Origin: Kosakonia oryzae
GTDB lineage: Bacteria > Pseudomonadota > Gammaproteobacteria > Enterobacterales > Enterobacteriaceae
Direction: 5' to 3'
Assembly (NCBI RefSeq): GCF_001658025.2
Contig: NZ_CP014007.2
Coordinates: 4,216,001-4,280,000 of the forward strand
Length of the DNA: 64,000 nucleotides
Shown: positions 26,726 to 36,972 of the stretch, piece by piece
Layout: each line of letters begins with the position of its first letter
Position numbering within the stretch: the first letter of the stretch is position 1
Notes under the pieces: generated by a model
Databases searched by the model: none
Seen by the model: only the letters and a program-made list of their open reading frames with translations
Told to the model about the DNA's origin: nothing
Translations under genes and position numbers: made by a program

Positions 26726-29700
26726 TTATTCAGGTTGTTTTACTGCGCCTTCCACAGCTGGTGTTGCTGAAGCAGGGACTTTTATCCGGTACCAGATAGC
26801 GTACATCGCTGGCAAAAATACCAATGTAATAATAGTTCCACCGAATGTCCCGCCGATAAGCGTATAAGCCAGTGTGCCCCAAAATATGGAGTGCGTCAGT
26901 GGAATAAACGCCAGAATGGCTGCCAGCGCCGTGAGCAGTACCGGCCGGGCGCGCTGTACGGTTGCCTCAACAACCGCAGGGAACGGCGCAAGCCCTTCCT
27001 GTTGGTTGTGATGGATCTGACCGATAAGGATTAATGTGTTGCGCATGAGAATGCCCGAAAGCGCGACCAACCCCACCAGCGCATTGATACCAAAAGGTTT
27101 ATCAAACAGCAGCAGCGTTGGCACGACCCCAATCAATCCCAGAGGCGCGGTCATAAAGACCATCACCATTGCCGACATAGAACGCACCTGCAGGATAATG
27201 ATCAATAGCGTCATGGCTATCATGATAGGGAATAAAGGTGCCATCGCTTTGGTGGCTTTCCCTGACTCCTCAATGGAACCCGCCATCTCAATACGGTATC
27301 CATCCGGTAGCGACGCCATGATCGGCTGAAGTTGCTTCATTATCGCCACCGACACATCTGGCGGCTGAAGAGAGTCGGCGATATCACCCCGTACGGTAAT
27401 GGTTGGCGTACGATCGCGACGGCGCAGGACAGGGTCTTCCATTCGTACTTCAACCGTCCCTATTTGCGACAACGGAACGCGCTGCCCGGCCGAGCCGATT
27501 AAGGTAAAGTCGCCGATTCTTGCCGGATCAAGACGAATATTCCCCGCCGCGCGCGCCATCACCTGTACCGAACGAATATCTTCACGCACCTGGGTGACTG
27601 GCACGCCCGAAAGCAGGAACTGAAGCTGCTGAGCCACGCTGCCCGATGTCAATCCCACCGCTTGCAGGCGGTTTTGATCGAGCGTGAAATGCAGCGCAGG
27701 CACACGCGTTCCCCAGTCGGTATTGACGGTTCTCATCAACGGGCTGGCCTGCATCACCGTTTTCACTTTGTCGGCGATGTCGCGCAACTTGGCCGGATCC
27801 GGCCCCATCACACGGAATGCCACCGGATACGGCGAATAGGGGCCAAACACCAGTTGCGTAACGCGAACGCGCGCTTCGGGCGCAAGCCCATCAGCCACCG
27901 CTTCGCGAAGCCGGTGCTTGAGCGCCTCGCGCGCTTCCTCGCTGTCGGTGAGCACAACAATTTTCGCAAATGAAGGATCGGGCAGTTCCGGCGCCATCGC
28001 CAGATAAAAGCGTGGCGATCCCTGCCCTACGTACGCGGTGACGATTTTGGCTTCTTGTTGTTCCTTGAGCCAGTTTTCGATTTTTGCCGCCGAGGCGCTG
28101 GTCTGTTCAATGGCGCTACCGTAAGGCAGTTGTATTTCCACCAGCACTTCCGGGCGATCGGAGGTAGGGAAAAATTGTTTTTTAACCAGCCCCATTCCCA
28201 GAATGGCGATGATAAAAAGCGCAATAACCGAGCCGGCGGCGAGCCATTTCCGCGCGATAACGCGGGTCAGGAAGGCACGAAAACGGTTGTAGCGGCGGGT
28301 GTTGTAGATAGCCGTGTGCCCCCCTTCAACCGTTTTGATGTTGGGCAGCATTTTCACCCCCAGGTAAGGCGTAAACACCACTGCCACCACCCAGGAAGCA
28401 ATCAATGCAATTCCCACAATCCAGAACATATTGCTGGTATATTCGCCCGCCGTGGATTGCGCAAACCCGTTGGGCATAAAGCCAACGGCCGTTACCAGTG
28501 TGCCAGCCAGCATTGGCGCAGCGGTGTGGCTCCAGGCATAGGCTGAGGCTTTGATCCGGTCGTATCCCTCCTCCATTTTCACCACCATCATTTCGATGGC
28601 AATGATGGCGTCATCCACCAGCAGCCCCAGAGCGAGGATGAGCGATCCCAGGGTTATACGGTCAAAATTCTTGCCCGTGGCTTCCATCACCACAAAAACG
28701 GCAGCCAATGTTAAAGGTACCGCAGCGGCAACCACGACACCGACGCGCCAGCCCATACTGAGAAAGCAGACCAACATCACCACCAGCAGCGCGACGAAAA
28801 ATTTGATCATGAATTCGTCGACTGCCGAGCTGATATTGACGGACTGATCGGTCACTTTGCTAAAAGTCATACCGAGCGGCATCTGCGCATTAATCGTGGT
28901 CGCCTCCGCATCCAGCGCTTTACCCAGTTCCAGACCGTTCCAGCCCTCACGCATCACGATCCCCAGCAGCAGCGCAGGTTCTCCCTGATTGCGCACCAGG
29001 AACGTTGCCGGATCTTCGTAACCGCGCTTCACCGTCGCCACATCGGAGAGTTGCAATGTTCTGCCCTGAGCGACAACGGGCGTGTTGCGGATTTTCTCCA
29101 GATCGTCGAAAGCGCCATCAAGACGGATAAAAACCTGCGGCCCCCGGGCGTCTATCGAACCGGCAGGCGTCAACACGTTCTGGCTGTTCAGGGCAGAAAA
29201 AATATCCTGCGGAGAAATACCCAGCGTTGCCAGCCGATCGTGGGAGAACGAGACAAATATCCGCTCCGCCTGCTCGCCGATAATATTGACTTTTTTAACG
29301 CCGGGAACATGTAATAAGCGCTGACGTAATGACTCGGCGTCACGCACCAGCAGGCGCTGCGGCTCGCCCTTTGCTTTCAGGGCAAAGAGTGCAAACGTGA
29401 CATCGGAGAACTCATCGTTGATCATCGGGCCAATCACGCCTGCGGGCAGGTTTTTGGTCTCATCACCCAGCTTTTTACGCGCCTGGTAAAACTCCTCCTG
29501 AACCTGGGAAGGCGGTGTTCCATCCTGTAATGAGAGCGTGGTAAAAGCCAGCCCGGGGCGCGTGTAGGTCTCGCTGCGGTCATACCACTTAAGCTCCTGC
29601 AAACGCTTTTCCAGCGGTTCGGCCACCTGGTCCTGCATCTCCTGCGCCGTGGCGCCAGGCCAGGCTGAAATGATGGTCATCTGTTTGACGGTAAACGGCG

Positions 29701-29827
29701 GATCTTCTGCGCGTCCCAGTCCAAAGAACGCGAGAATCCCGGCAATCGTAATCAGCAAAATGAGAAACAGGGTGATGGAACGCTCGCGCACAGCGAGCGC
29801 CGAAAGGTTAAACCGCGACGTACTCAT
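26726..29827 (-). CDS. RND efflux pump, inner-membrane transporter
   Basis: The 1033-residue protein is a complete HAE1-type RND pump with 12 predicted spans and two large periplasmic loops. The proton-relay aspartates lie in TM4 (LGLLVDDAIIAIE). The N-terminal region (RAEDPPFTVKQMTIISAWPGATAQEMQDQV) is typical of the TriC/VmeI-like branch rather than AcrB. The start overlaps the adaptor stop by 4 bp. With the lipoprotein adaptor upstream and the divergent outer-membrane factor at 31712 it forms a full tripartite efflux system. Substrates are unknown. Confidence 0.92.
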   Translation of the reverse strand: MSTSRFNLSALAVRERSITLFLILLITIAGILAFFGLGRAEDPPFTVKQMTIISAWPGATAQEMQDQVAEPLEKRLQELKWYDRSETYTRPGLAFTTLSLQDGTPPSQVQEEFYQARKKLGDETKNLPAGVIGPMINDEFSDVTFALFALKAKGEPQRLLVRDAESLRQRLLHVPGVKKVNIIGEQAERIFVSFSHDRLATLGISPQDIFSALNSQNVLTPAGSIDARGPQVFIRLDGAFDDLEKIRNTPVVAQGRTLQLSDVATVKRGYEDPATFLVRNQGEPALLLGIVMREGWNGLELGKALDAEATTINAQMPLGMTFSKVTDQSVNISSAVDEFMIKFFVALLVVMLVCFLSMGWRVGVVVAAAVPLTLAAVFVVMEATGKNFDRITLGSLILALGLLVDDAIIAIEMMVVKMEEGYDRIKASAYAWSHTAAPMLAGTLVTAVGFMPNGFAQSTAGEYTSNMFWIVGIALIASWVVAVVFTPYLGVKMLPNIKTVEGGHTAIYNTRRYNRFRAFLTRVIARKWLAAGSVIALFIIAILGMGLVKKQFFPTSDRPEVLVEIQLPYGSAIEQTSASAAKIENWLKEQQEAKIVTAYVGQGSPRFYLAMAPELPDPSFAKIVVLTDSEEAREALKHRLREAVADGLAPEARVRVTQLVFGPYSPYPVAFRVMGPDPAKLRDIADKVKTVMQASPLMRTVNTDWGTRVPALHFTLDQNRLQAVGLTSGSVAQQLQFLLSGVPVTQVREDIRSVQVMARAAGNIRLDPARIGDFTLIGSAGQRVPLSQIGTVEVRMEDPVLRRRDRTPTITVRGDIADSLQPPDVSVAIMKQLQPIMASLPDGYRIEMAGSIEESGKATKAMAPLFPIMIAMTLLIIILQVRSMSAMVMVFMTAPLGLIGVVPTLLLFDKPFGINALVGLVALSGILMRNTLILIGQIHHNQQEGLAPFPAVVEATVQRARPVLLTALAAILAFIPLTHSIFWGTLAYTLIGGTFGGTIITLVFLPAMYAIWYRIKVPASATPAVEGAVKQPE

Positions 29828-30933
29828 GGCTGGCTCCCGGCGACACTGGCATCGTTCTGCTTAGCCAGCCGGATTGCCTCACCGTCATGCAGCAGATGCG
29901 CCCCCAGCGCCACGACCTGTTCGCCGGGCTTAAGGCTACCGGTCACGCTTGCCGCATCATCCCCCAGGCTCACCACCTGCACGGGTTGCCATGTCACTTT
30001 GGCGGGCTTGCCGGAAATTCGCCAGACGCCCGGCCCTTTACCGGCGTCATAAATTGCCGCCAGTGGCACCTGGAGCAACGGATGAGACAAATTCTCTTCG
30101 CCAATATGGAGCGTAACGGTAGCGCCGAGCGGGGCGTTCGCCAGATCGCCCTCAAGGATGTATCGCGCCTCAAATGTGCGCGTCAACGGATCGGCGGCAT
30201 CTGACAGCAAGCGTAGTTTTGCCGTCACCGCTTCGCTTTCGTTACCGTACAGCGTCGCCCTCGCCTCGCTTCCAGGTGCCGGGCGCAACGTTTCCGGCAA
30301 CTGGACAATCGCCTCGCGCTGTCCGGCTCTGGCCAGCCTGACCACCGGCTCTCCGGCACTGACCACCTGACCGGGTTCGGCCAGCGTTTCCATAACCACG
30401 CCATCGGCGTCAGCCACCAGTAACGCATAGCTCATCGCGTTTTGCGCCACGCTGGCCTGCGCCTGAGCGGCGCTCAATTCCGCCTTCGCCGTCGCTGCAG
30501 CCGCTTTTATCTGATCGTAAGCCGAAGCAGAGACCGCGCCTGCCGCAACCAGCCCCCGATAACGCGCCTCATCATCGGCCGTCTGCCTGGCGCGCGCCTG
30601 TGCAGCCGCAACGGCTTGCTGCTGGGCCTGCGCCTGCAGATGCAGATCGACGGGGTCCAGACGCATTAACGGCTGCCCTTTTTTGACGGTCTGACCGGTA
30701 TCAACGAGACGTTCAAGGATCTTGCCCGACACCCGGAAGCCTATAGCGCTTTGAATGCGTGCCACAACAGTACCCGTAAAGGCACGCGAGGAATCGGCTG
30801 CGCCCACCACCGTCACCGACCTCACCAAAGGTGGCTGGCTACGGGGATCGTCGACGCTGGAAGCGTCGCCGCAGGCGACAAGCGCAAACGGCAACAGGCA
30901 AAAAACAAAGGTGGCAAGTGTGGGCCTGAGCAT
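29824..30933 (-). CDS. RND periplasmic adaptor (membrane fusion protein)
   Basis: The 369-residue adaptor has a lipoprotein signal with lipobox LVAC, followed by a lipoyl/barrel-sandwich hybrid (SGKILERLVDTGQTVKKGQPLMRLDP), an alpha-helical hairpin rich in Ala and Gln, and beta-barrel and membrane-proximal domains. It connects the RND pump to the outer-membrane factor. The first gene of the minus-strand operon, it is preceded by one of the two conserved operators (30981-31006). Confidence 0.9.
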   Translation of the reverse strand: MLRPTLATFVFCLLPFALVACGDASSVDDPRSQPPLVRSVTVVGAADSSRAFTGTVVARIQSAIGFRVSGKILERLVDTGQTVKKGQPLMRLDPVDLHLQAQAQQQAVAAAQARARQTADDEARYRGLVAAGAVSASAYDQIKAAAATAKAELSAAQAQASVAQNAMSYALLVADADGVVMETLAEPGQVVSAGEPVVRLARAGQREAIVQLPETLRPAPGSEARATLYGNESEAVTAKLRLLSDAADPLTRTFEARYILEGDLANAPLGATVTLHIGEENLSHPLLQVPLAAIYDAGKGPGVWRISGKPAKVTWQPVQVVSLGDDAASVTGSLKPGEQVVALGAHLLHDGEAIRLAKQNDASVAGSQP

Positions 30934-30980
30934 GGGTTCCCTTATTTATTTAACAGGACAGGAACCGCATTCTCAAACTA

Positions 30981-31006
30981 GTGACCAATATTGTCAATAG
31001 TCACAA
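30981..31006. promoter_or_regulatory. TetR-type operator, copy 1 (adaptor/pump promoter)
   Basis: The 26-bp element starts GTGACCA and ends TAGTCACAA, with ten bases between, forming an interrupted dyad (GTGAC/GTCAC). The same flanks with the same spacing recur at 31661-31686. It lies between the TetR stop codon and the adaptor start. Confidence 0.78.
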
Positions 31007-31007
31007 A

Positions 31008-31622
31008 CTACGGCGACAGGCTGCGCAATATCAGTGATGCCAGCAATACAGCGGCCGTCGGGGCTGTTTCCAGATTATATTGCAGCTCAACCGGGCTGAT
31101 ATACGGGAGCATGACCAGATAAATCGCATGCGCGGCCTCGTCCAGCGGCGTTTTTCTTTCAAATTCCCCCGCCTGACGCCCTTCAACAAGGATTGTTTCA
31201 ATCAGTTGTCGCAGGTGCTGCTTATAGGCCACCACTGACGGCCAGTTATCCCGCGCGGCCACAGCGGCAATGTCGTATAGCTTGCGATCGCAAAAAAATA
31301 GATCGCTGCCAGCTTCCGTTAACGTTTTGAGTAAACGCCGTATTTTTTCAGAAGCGGTCGGCGCATCCGCGATGGCGGCATTGACAATGTCCATGATCAT
31401 CGCCAGCCGGTTAGCGCAGATAACTTCGCCGATAGCCTGCTTGGAATCGAAAAATTTATAGATGTACGCCTTGGAGAAACCGATCGCTTTCGCCAGATCG
31501 GACACCGTGGTTTTCTCATAGCCAAAATGGCTGAAGTGCTCTGTGGCCGCTTCAACGACCTGATCGCGGACATTGTGATCCGTCGGGCCTCGTGAAGGGG
31601 TGGTGTTCATATCTTTAGTCAT
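31008..31622 (-). CDS. TetR-family repressor of the RND system
   Basis: The 204-residue protein has a TetR helix-turn-helix (FGYEKTTVSDLAKAIGFSKAYIYKFF) and a helical effector domain. It lies between the adaptor/pump genes and the divergent outer-membrane-factor gene, and identical-flank operators sit on both sides of it. It is therefore the likely repressor of both transcription units and of itself. Inducer unknown. Confidence 0.88.
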   Translation of the reverse strand: MTKDMNTTPSRGPTDHNVRDQVVEAATEHFSHFGYEKTTVSDLAKAIGFSKAYIYKFFDSKQAIGEVICANRLAMIMDIVNAAIADAPTASEKIRRLLKTLTEAGSDLFFCDRKLYDIAAVAARDNWPSVVAYKQHLRQLIETILVEGRQAGEFERKTPLDEAAHAIYLVMLPYISPVELQYNLETAPTAAVLLASLILRSLSP

Positions 31623-31660
31623 TTTTTCAGCTTAGCTCAATGCGCCCGGATTGACAACGA

Positions 31661-31686
31661 GTGACCATTTGGTAATGTAGTCACAA
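31661..31686. promoter_or_regulatory. TetR-type operator, copy 2 (OMF and tetR promoters)
   Basis: This 26-bp element starts GTGACCA and ends TAGTCACAA with a ten-base centre, matching copy 1 at all 16 flank positions. It sits in the short region between tetR (minus) and the outer-membrane-factor gene (plus). Confidence 0.78.
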
Positions 31687-31711
31687 CTTTATTTCGCCTC
31701 AAGGATTCACC

Positions 31712-33178
31712 ATGTTTCCCCAACGTACTCTTGCTCTGGTTGTGAGTACCTGCATTCTGGCGGGCTGCGCCGTTGGACCGGATTATCATCGTCCTGATGC
31801 TCCGCTGGCGGAGCACTACCAGGCGCAACCGGCACAACCGCAGCGAAACGCATCCGGTCCGGTCAGTTTCACCAACTGGTGGAAGGGTTTCGGGGATCCT
31901 CTCTTGAGTCAGTTGGTTTCAGACGCGCTCGCACAAAATCTCGATCTCGCCCAGGCATCCGCCAGAATGACACAGGCCCGTGCCGGGCTCGGAACAGCAA
32001 CAGCGGCGCTACTCCCCTCGGGAAATATCAGCGGGCAAGCCGCTCGCGCGTATCAATCGGTCGAAACCCCGCTGGGACAGGTTCTCAACTCGACGCCGGA
32101 TTATAATCGCTACGGTAATTCCTATGAAACCGATCTCAACGCAAGCTGGGAGATTGATCTGTTCGGCGGGCTGCGCCGCGCGCGTCAGGCTGCGCTGGCA
32201 GATTATCAGGCCTCTGAGGCGGGCGTCGCCGCGACGCGCCTCGCCGTGGCGGCGCAAACGGCCGATATCTATATTACGTTACGCGGATTACAGACCCGGC
32301 TGGCCATTGCAACCAATCAGGTCAATACGCAGCAACAACTGCTGGAAAAGGTACAACTGCTCCACAACAAAGGGTTAGCGCCTGAATATCAGGTACACCA
32401 GACCGAAGGCGCGCTGGCGCAGGTTCAGGCTACCGTTCCGGTTCTGCAGAACGGAATTGATGCCGCAATGAATGCGCTGGACGTGATGCTCGGTACTCCG
32501 CCGGGCACGCACCGGGCGCAGCTCTCTTCGCCCGCAGCAATTCCACGGACACCGCAGATCGCCGCGATGGGGACTCCAGCAGAGTTGCTGCGCCGCAGGC
32601 CCGATATCATCGTGGCGGAGCGCCACCTGGCCGCATCAAGCGCCCGCATCGGCGTGGCGGTCAGCGAGTATTATCCATCGTTTTCACTCAACGCCCTGCT
32701 CGGCAGCGCAACGGCAGTCTCCAGCGGGAATCTGTTCACTGCGGGTGCCAGCCAGTCGGCTGGCGTACTGGGTTTACGCTGGCGGCTTTTTGATTTTGGC
32801 CGTATCAACGCGCAGATCGAACAGGCGAAAGGCCAGCAGGCGGAAGCGCTTGCGGCTTACCGGTTGTCGGTATTACGCGCAACCGAAGATGTTGAAAATG
32901 CGTTCTCCGCACTGATCAACCGTGAAACGCAGGCAGCGACGCTGACGACGGGTGAAACCGCACTGGCCAGCGCGCGTCAGGCTTCCTTTGTCGCTTTTCA
33001 GCAAGGGGCCGCCAGCCTGATTGATGTTCTGCATAACGATGAAAACCTTCTTCAGGCATCCGATGCAAGGGCGCAGGCACAGACCGCCTCTGCACGTGCA
33101 GCCGTGGCCGCGTTCACGGCGCTGGGTGGCGGCTGGCAACCCGCGTCAGACGGCGGAACGGCCCGACAATCCGGCTAA
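31712..33178 (+). CDS. RND outer-membrane factor lipoprotein (NodT/OprM family)
   Basis: The 488-residue protein has a lipoprotein signal (lipobox LAGC, then AVGPDYHRPDAPL, a family hallmark), two outer-membrane-efflux repeats and helical barrel segments such as LLRRRPDIIVAERHLAASSARIGVA. It forms the exit duct of the tripartite pump. The start is preceded by AAGGA. It is divergent from tetR, and the operator copy at 31661-31686 lies 25 bp before the start. Confidence 0.92.
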   Translation: MFPQRTLALVVSTCILAGCAVGPDYHRPDAPLAEHYQAQPAQPQRNASGPVSFTNWWKGFGDPLLSQLVSDALAQNLDLAQASARMTQARAGLGTATAALLPSGNISGQAARAYQSVETPLGQVLNSTPDYNRYGNSYETDLNASWEIDLFGGLRRARQAALADYQASEAGVAATRLAVAAQTADIYITLRGLQTRLAIATNQVNTQQQLLEKVQLLHNKGLAPEYQVHQTEGALAQVQATVPVLQNGIDAAMNALDVMLGTPPGTHRAQLSSPAAIPRTPQIAAMGTPAELLRRRPDIIVAERHLAASSARIGVAVSEYYPSFSLNALLGSATAVSSGNLFTAGASQSAGVLGLRWRLFDFGRINAQIEQAKGQQAEALAAYRLSVLRATEDVENAFSALINRETQAATLTTGETALASARQASFVAFQQGAASLIDVLHNDENLLQASDARAQAQTASARAAVAAFTALGGGWQPASDGGTARQSG

Positions 33179-33233
33179 AGCGCGGCGGTTCTGGCGTCGT
33201 TAAAAAATTCTGTGCGCTGAGCGAAGAGAGGGA

Positions 33234-33704
33234 ATGGTGAAACGAATCGGTATTCTGGGTATCACTGATCTGACCGAAACCTTATTAGCCGGGTTATTCC
33301 GGCTTGCGCCTGACGCCCATGTTTTTCTGTTAGCCGATAGCCTTCATCGCGCCGAGGATCTGGCAAGACAATTTCCCTGCTGGATCCTCGATAACGATCG
33401 GGCGGTTATCGACGAAGCCGATATGATTCTTGTCAGTGCAACAGCCAGCACCGCAGAGCGCAGCCAGGAGAGCACGGCATACCGGCCTTCGCAAACAGTG
33501 GTTTATGTACAGGCAGAGAGTGAAGCGAACCTGGCTACCCTCTCTTTACTGACCGCCACGCCGTCGATGGCCTGTTCCGCTGCGCAGATCGATGATCTCC
33601 TTTTTCTTTTTCACGCATTATTACCTGCAATCAAAACAGCAAATTCCATCGAACTTAGTTATCGCATGTTGCCTTCTGCTACATTGCGCCAGTCGGACCA
33701 ATGA
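33234..33704 (+). CDS. Short ProC-like Rossmann protein
   Basis: The 156-residue protein begins with a Rossmann-like motif (KRIGILGITDLTETLLAGL) and resembles the N-terminal NADP-binding half of pyrroline-5-carboxylate reductase. The glycine pattern is degenerate (GITDL instead of GxGxMG) and the C-terminal dimerisation/catalytic domain is absent. It is therefore unlikely to be a working reductase; it may be a remnant or a stand-alone regulator-like protein. It follows the outer-membrane-factor gene by about 55 bp on the same strand and could be cotranscribed. Confidence 0.55.
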   Translation: MVKRIGILGITDLTETLLAGLFRLAPDAHVFLLADSLHRAEDLARQFPCWILDNDRAVIDEADMILVSATASTAERSQESTAYRPSQTVVYVQAESEANLATLSLLTATPSMACSAAQIDDLLFLFHALLPAIKTANSIELSYRMLPSATLRQSDQ

Positions 33705-33826
33705 AGTACCCCCTACGCCCGGGCAAAATCCCGCCAATTTTTACCCGGATAAAATAGAGCACATTATGACAATCTTGCATCTTACCGCTCCCTCCACCTG
33801 CGGCAGATCTTATGGATCGTCGGCGA

Positions 33827-34852
<1,026 letters not shown>

Positions 34853-34925
34853 TTACAGATATACTTCCCTTTAATATCGGTAACAATTAATATGTCCCTA
34901 ATGCAGTATTCAATGGAAATTAACA

Positions 34926-35843
34926 ATGAAAAAACTTCCCGACTTTCAGCATATCGAAATGCTTTTCCTTATTGTAAAGCATGGAAGTTTTCGCAAAGCG
35001 GCCAAAGAATTAAATCTTTCACCGCCGTCCCTGACCAGCGCCATAAATAATCTGGAAGAGAGATTAGGCGTAAGGCTTTTAAACCGGTCAACCCGCAGTC
35101 TTTCGTTGACAGCTATCGGCGAAGAATTCGTAAACAATATCACGCCTGTTTTTAATGACTATATCCGCGCCATCGACAGCCTCAATTCACACCGGGCGAA
35201 GCCAGAAGGCAAAATAAAAGTAAACCTGCCGCGCATCGTGCTTGATCTTTTCTTTCAGGACTATTTTATTGAATTCAAAAAGGAATACCCTGATATCACC
35301 CTGGAATTGTTCACCACCGACAAAAAAGTGAACATCATCGAAGCCGGTTTCGATGCGGGAATTCGCTATATTCAGGATGTCCCTAAAGATATGATTGCCA
35401 TTGCGTTAGGCCCCAGGCTTTCCCTTATTCCTGTTGCCAGCCCTGAATTTATTAGCAAATATGGCGAACCGGATTCACCACAGGAACTTGTTAACTTTAA
35501 ATGTATTAATCGCTGTTTTCCCAGCGGGAAGATTTACCGCTGGGAATTTATCGATGAGCAACATAACATTAAAGAAATAGCGGTGAATGGCGATCTGATT
35601 GTTGATTCAGATGCCGCGATGATCCAGGCGGCTGAATCGGCACTGGGCATTGCTTTTGTTTATGAACCGCTGGTGCGCCAGAAAATTAATGACGGCACGC
35701 TGATTCGCTTATTACCTGCTTTTCCTTATCCCGCTGAAAATTTCTCGCTTTATTATCCGGGGCGTAAACATATTCCTGCGCCATTACGCACTTTTATCAC
35801 ATGGGTCATGTCGAGAAATAAACATCTTAGCGAGAAGGACTGA
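34926..35843 (+). CDS. LysR-family transcriptional regulator
   Basis: The 305-residue protein has a LysR helix-turn-helix (SFRKAAKELNLSPPSLTSAINNLEERLGVRLLNRSTRSLSLT) and an effector-binding domain of the DsdC/CrgA-like type. The gene is somewhat A+T-richer than its neighbours. It is divergent from the aldo/keto reductase gene, its most likely target. Confidence 0.88.
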   Translation: MKKLPDFQHIEMLFLIVKHGSFRKAAKELNLSPPSLTSAINNLEERLGVRLLNRSTRSLSLTAIGEEFVNNITPVFNDYIRAIDSLNSHRAKPEGKIKVNLPRIVLDLFFQDYFIEFKKEYPDITLELFTTDKKVNIIEAGFDAGIRYIQDVPKDMIAIALGPRLSLIPVASPEFISKYGEPDSPQELVNFKCINRCFPSGKIYRWEFIDEQHNIKEIAVNGDLIVDSDAAMIQAAESALGIAFVYEPLVRQKINDGTLIRLLPAFPYPAENFSLYYPGRKHIPAPLRTFITWVMSRNKHLSEKD

Positions 35844-35881
35844 AAGTTTGTTATTACCGGCAGCAGTGGAATCAGCCCCCG

Positions 35882-35912
35882 GAGAGCCAGGCAAAATCGC
35901 TTGCCCGGCTCT
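35882..35912. terminator. Strong hairpin between convergent genes
   Basis: GAGAGCCAGGCAA and TTGCCCGGCTCTC pair with one mismatch around AATCGC. T-tracts are weak, but the position between a plus-strand LysR and a minus-strand reductase gene suits a shared terminator. Confidence 0.55.
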
Positions 35913-35946
35913 CTCTGCGCTTAAAAACGTGGCGGCCGAAAACGCG

Positions 35947-36837
35947 TTAACCCGGCCCCTCACTCCCGGCCGCCAGCAGCGGAACCAGCACATCGCTGAT
36001 GGGGACGGGAATGCCCTGCGCATGACCATAACGCTGTATTACGCCGTTGCGAATATCCCACTCCATGGGGCGATTAGCCTGCCGATCGGCCAGGATCGAG
36101 GTGCCTAAATCCGCAGGCGCGCGTTGAAAACCCTCCACAATTTCCTGCGGAACGTTATCGTGCAGTACCGCGCCTTGCGCACGTGCAACCGTCAGGCATT
36201 CGCGCAGATAAGCCAGCGCCAGTGCCGTTATATCGCCGCGAGAAAACATCCCGGCGCGGCGATTAGCCAGCACCATCAGACCGGCAACGGCATTTTGCAG
36301 CAGCTTGCGCCAGGCGATCGACGTAAAATCGGGCGATAGCTCAACCGCACAACGAGTGCCGCTGAGCGCCTCAGCCACCCGTTTTGCCTGCGGCACATCC
36401 GGCAGCGTAAGACGCGGTTTGACGCGCAGCCACACTGAGGCGTCTGGCTCACGCTGCGCCGGAAACCAGACGACAGAAGGCAGTATGCTGGCACCGTTAA
36501 CACGGCTTGCCAGCTGATTTTTCTGCTCAATACCGTTTTGCAACGCGCACACCACGGTGTTTTCATCGCACAGTGCGGCCAGCCAGTCGGCACAGTCAGC
36601 AACCTGGGTCGTTTTCACCGCCACAAACACCACATCGAAAGGATGATCAATAGCAGCCGGATTGTTCAACACCGGCCCCGGCACAACAATTTCCCCCTCA
36701 TCGTGGCGCAGAACTAACTTTGAATGGGCAGTGCGCCCGCACAGCAACGGCGTGCGGCCAACTTCATGCAGTACCGCAGCGATAGTCGTACCGATCGCGC
36801 CTGGGCCGATAAGCGCGATGGAAGGATAGTCAGACAT
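35947..36837 (-). CDS. 2-dehydropantoate 2-reductase-like oxidoreductase (PanE family)
   Basis: The 296-residue protein starts with the NADP-binding motif IALIGPGAIGTTIAAVL and has the ketopantoate reductase landmarks: QNGIEQ, the active-site lysine region SIAWRKLLQNAVAG and a final ANRPMEWDIRNGVI segment. PanE reduces ketopantoate to pantoate for coenzyme A, but paralogues in accessory regions often act on other 2-oxo acids. Without a known panE elsewhere for comparison, I call only the family. Confidence 0.8.
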   Translation of the reverse strand: MSDYPSIALIGPGAIGTTIAAVLHEVGRTPLLCGRTAHSKLVLRHDEGEIVVPGPVLNNPAAIDHPFDVVFVAVKTTQVADCADWLAALCDENTVVCALQNGIEQKNQLASRVNGASILPSVVWFPAQREPDASVWLRVKPRLTLPDVPQAKRVAEALSGTRCAVELSPDFTSIAWRKLLQNAVAGLMVLANRRAGMFSRGDITALALAYLRECLTVARAQGAVLHDNVPQEIVEGFQRAPADLGTSILADRQANRPMEWDIRNGVIQRYGHAQGIPVPISDVLVPLLAAGSEGPG

Positions 36838-36972
36838 CTTAAGCCCTCCTGGTTGATTGAATCATCAGCGTGCCGATTGCGCTCTCGCGGTCAGCATAGA
36901 GCGATGCTAAACAGCGCCCCCATGGATGAACAGTGAAGTGTCATCATCGCGCCATGAACAAATACTCATGCC

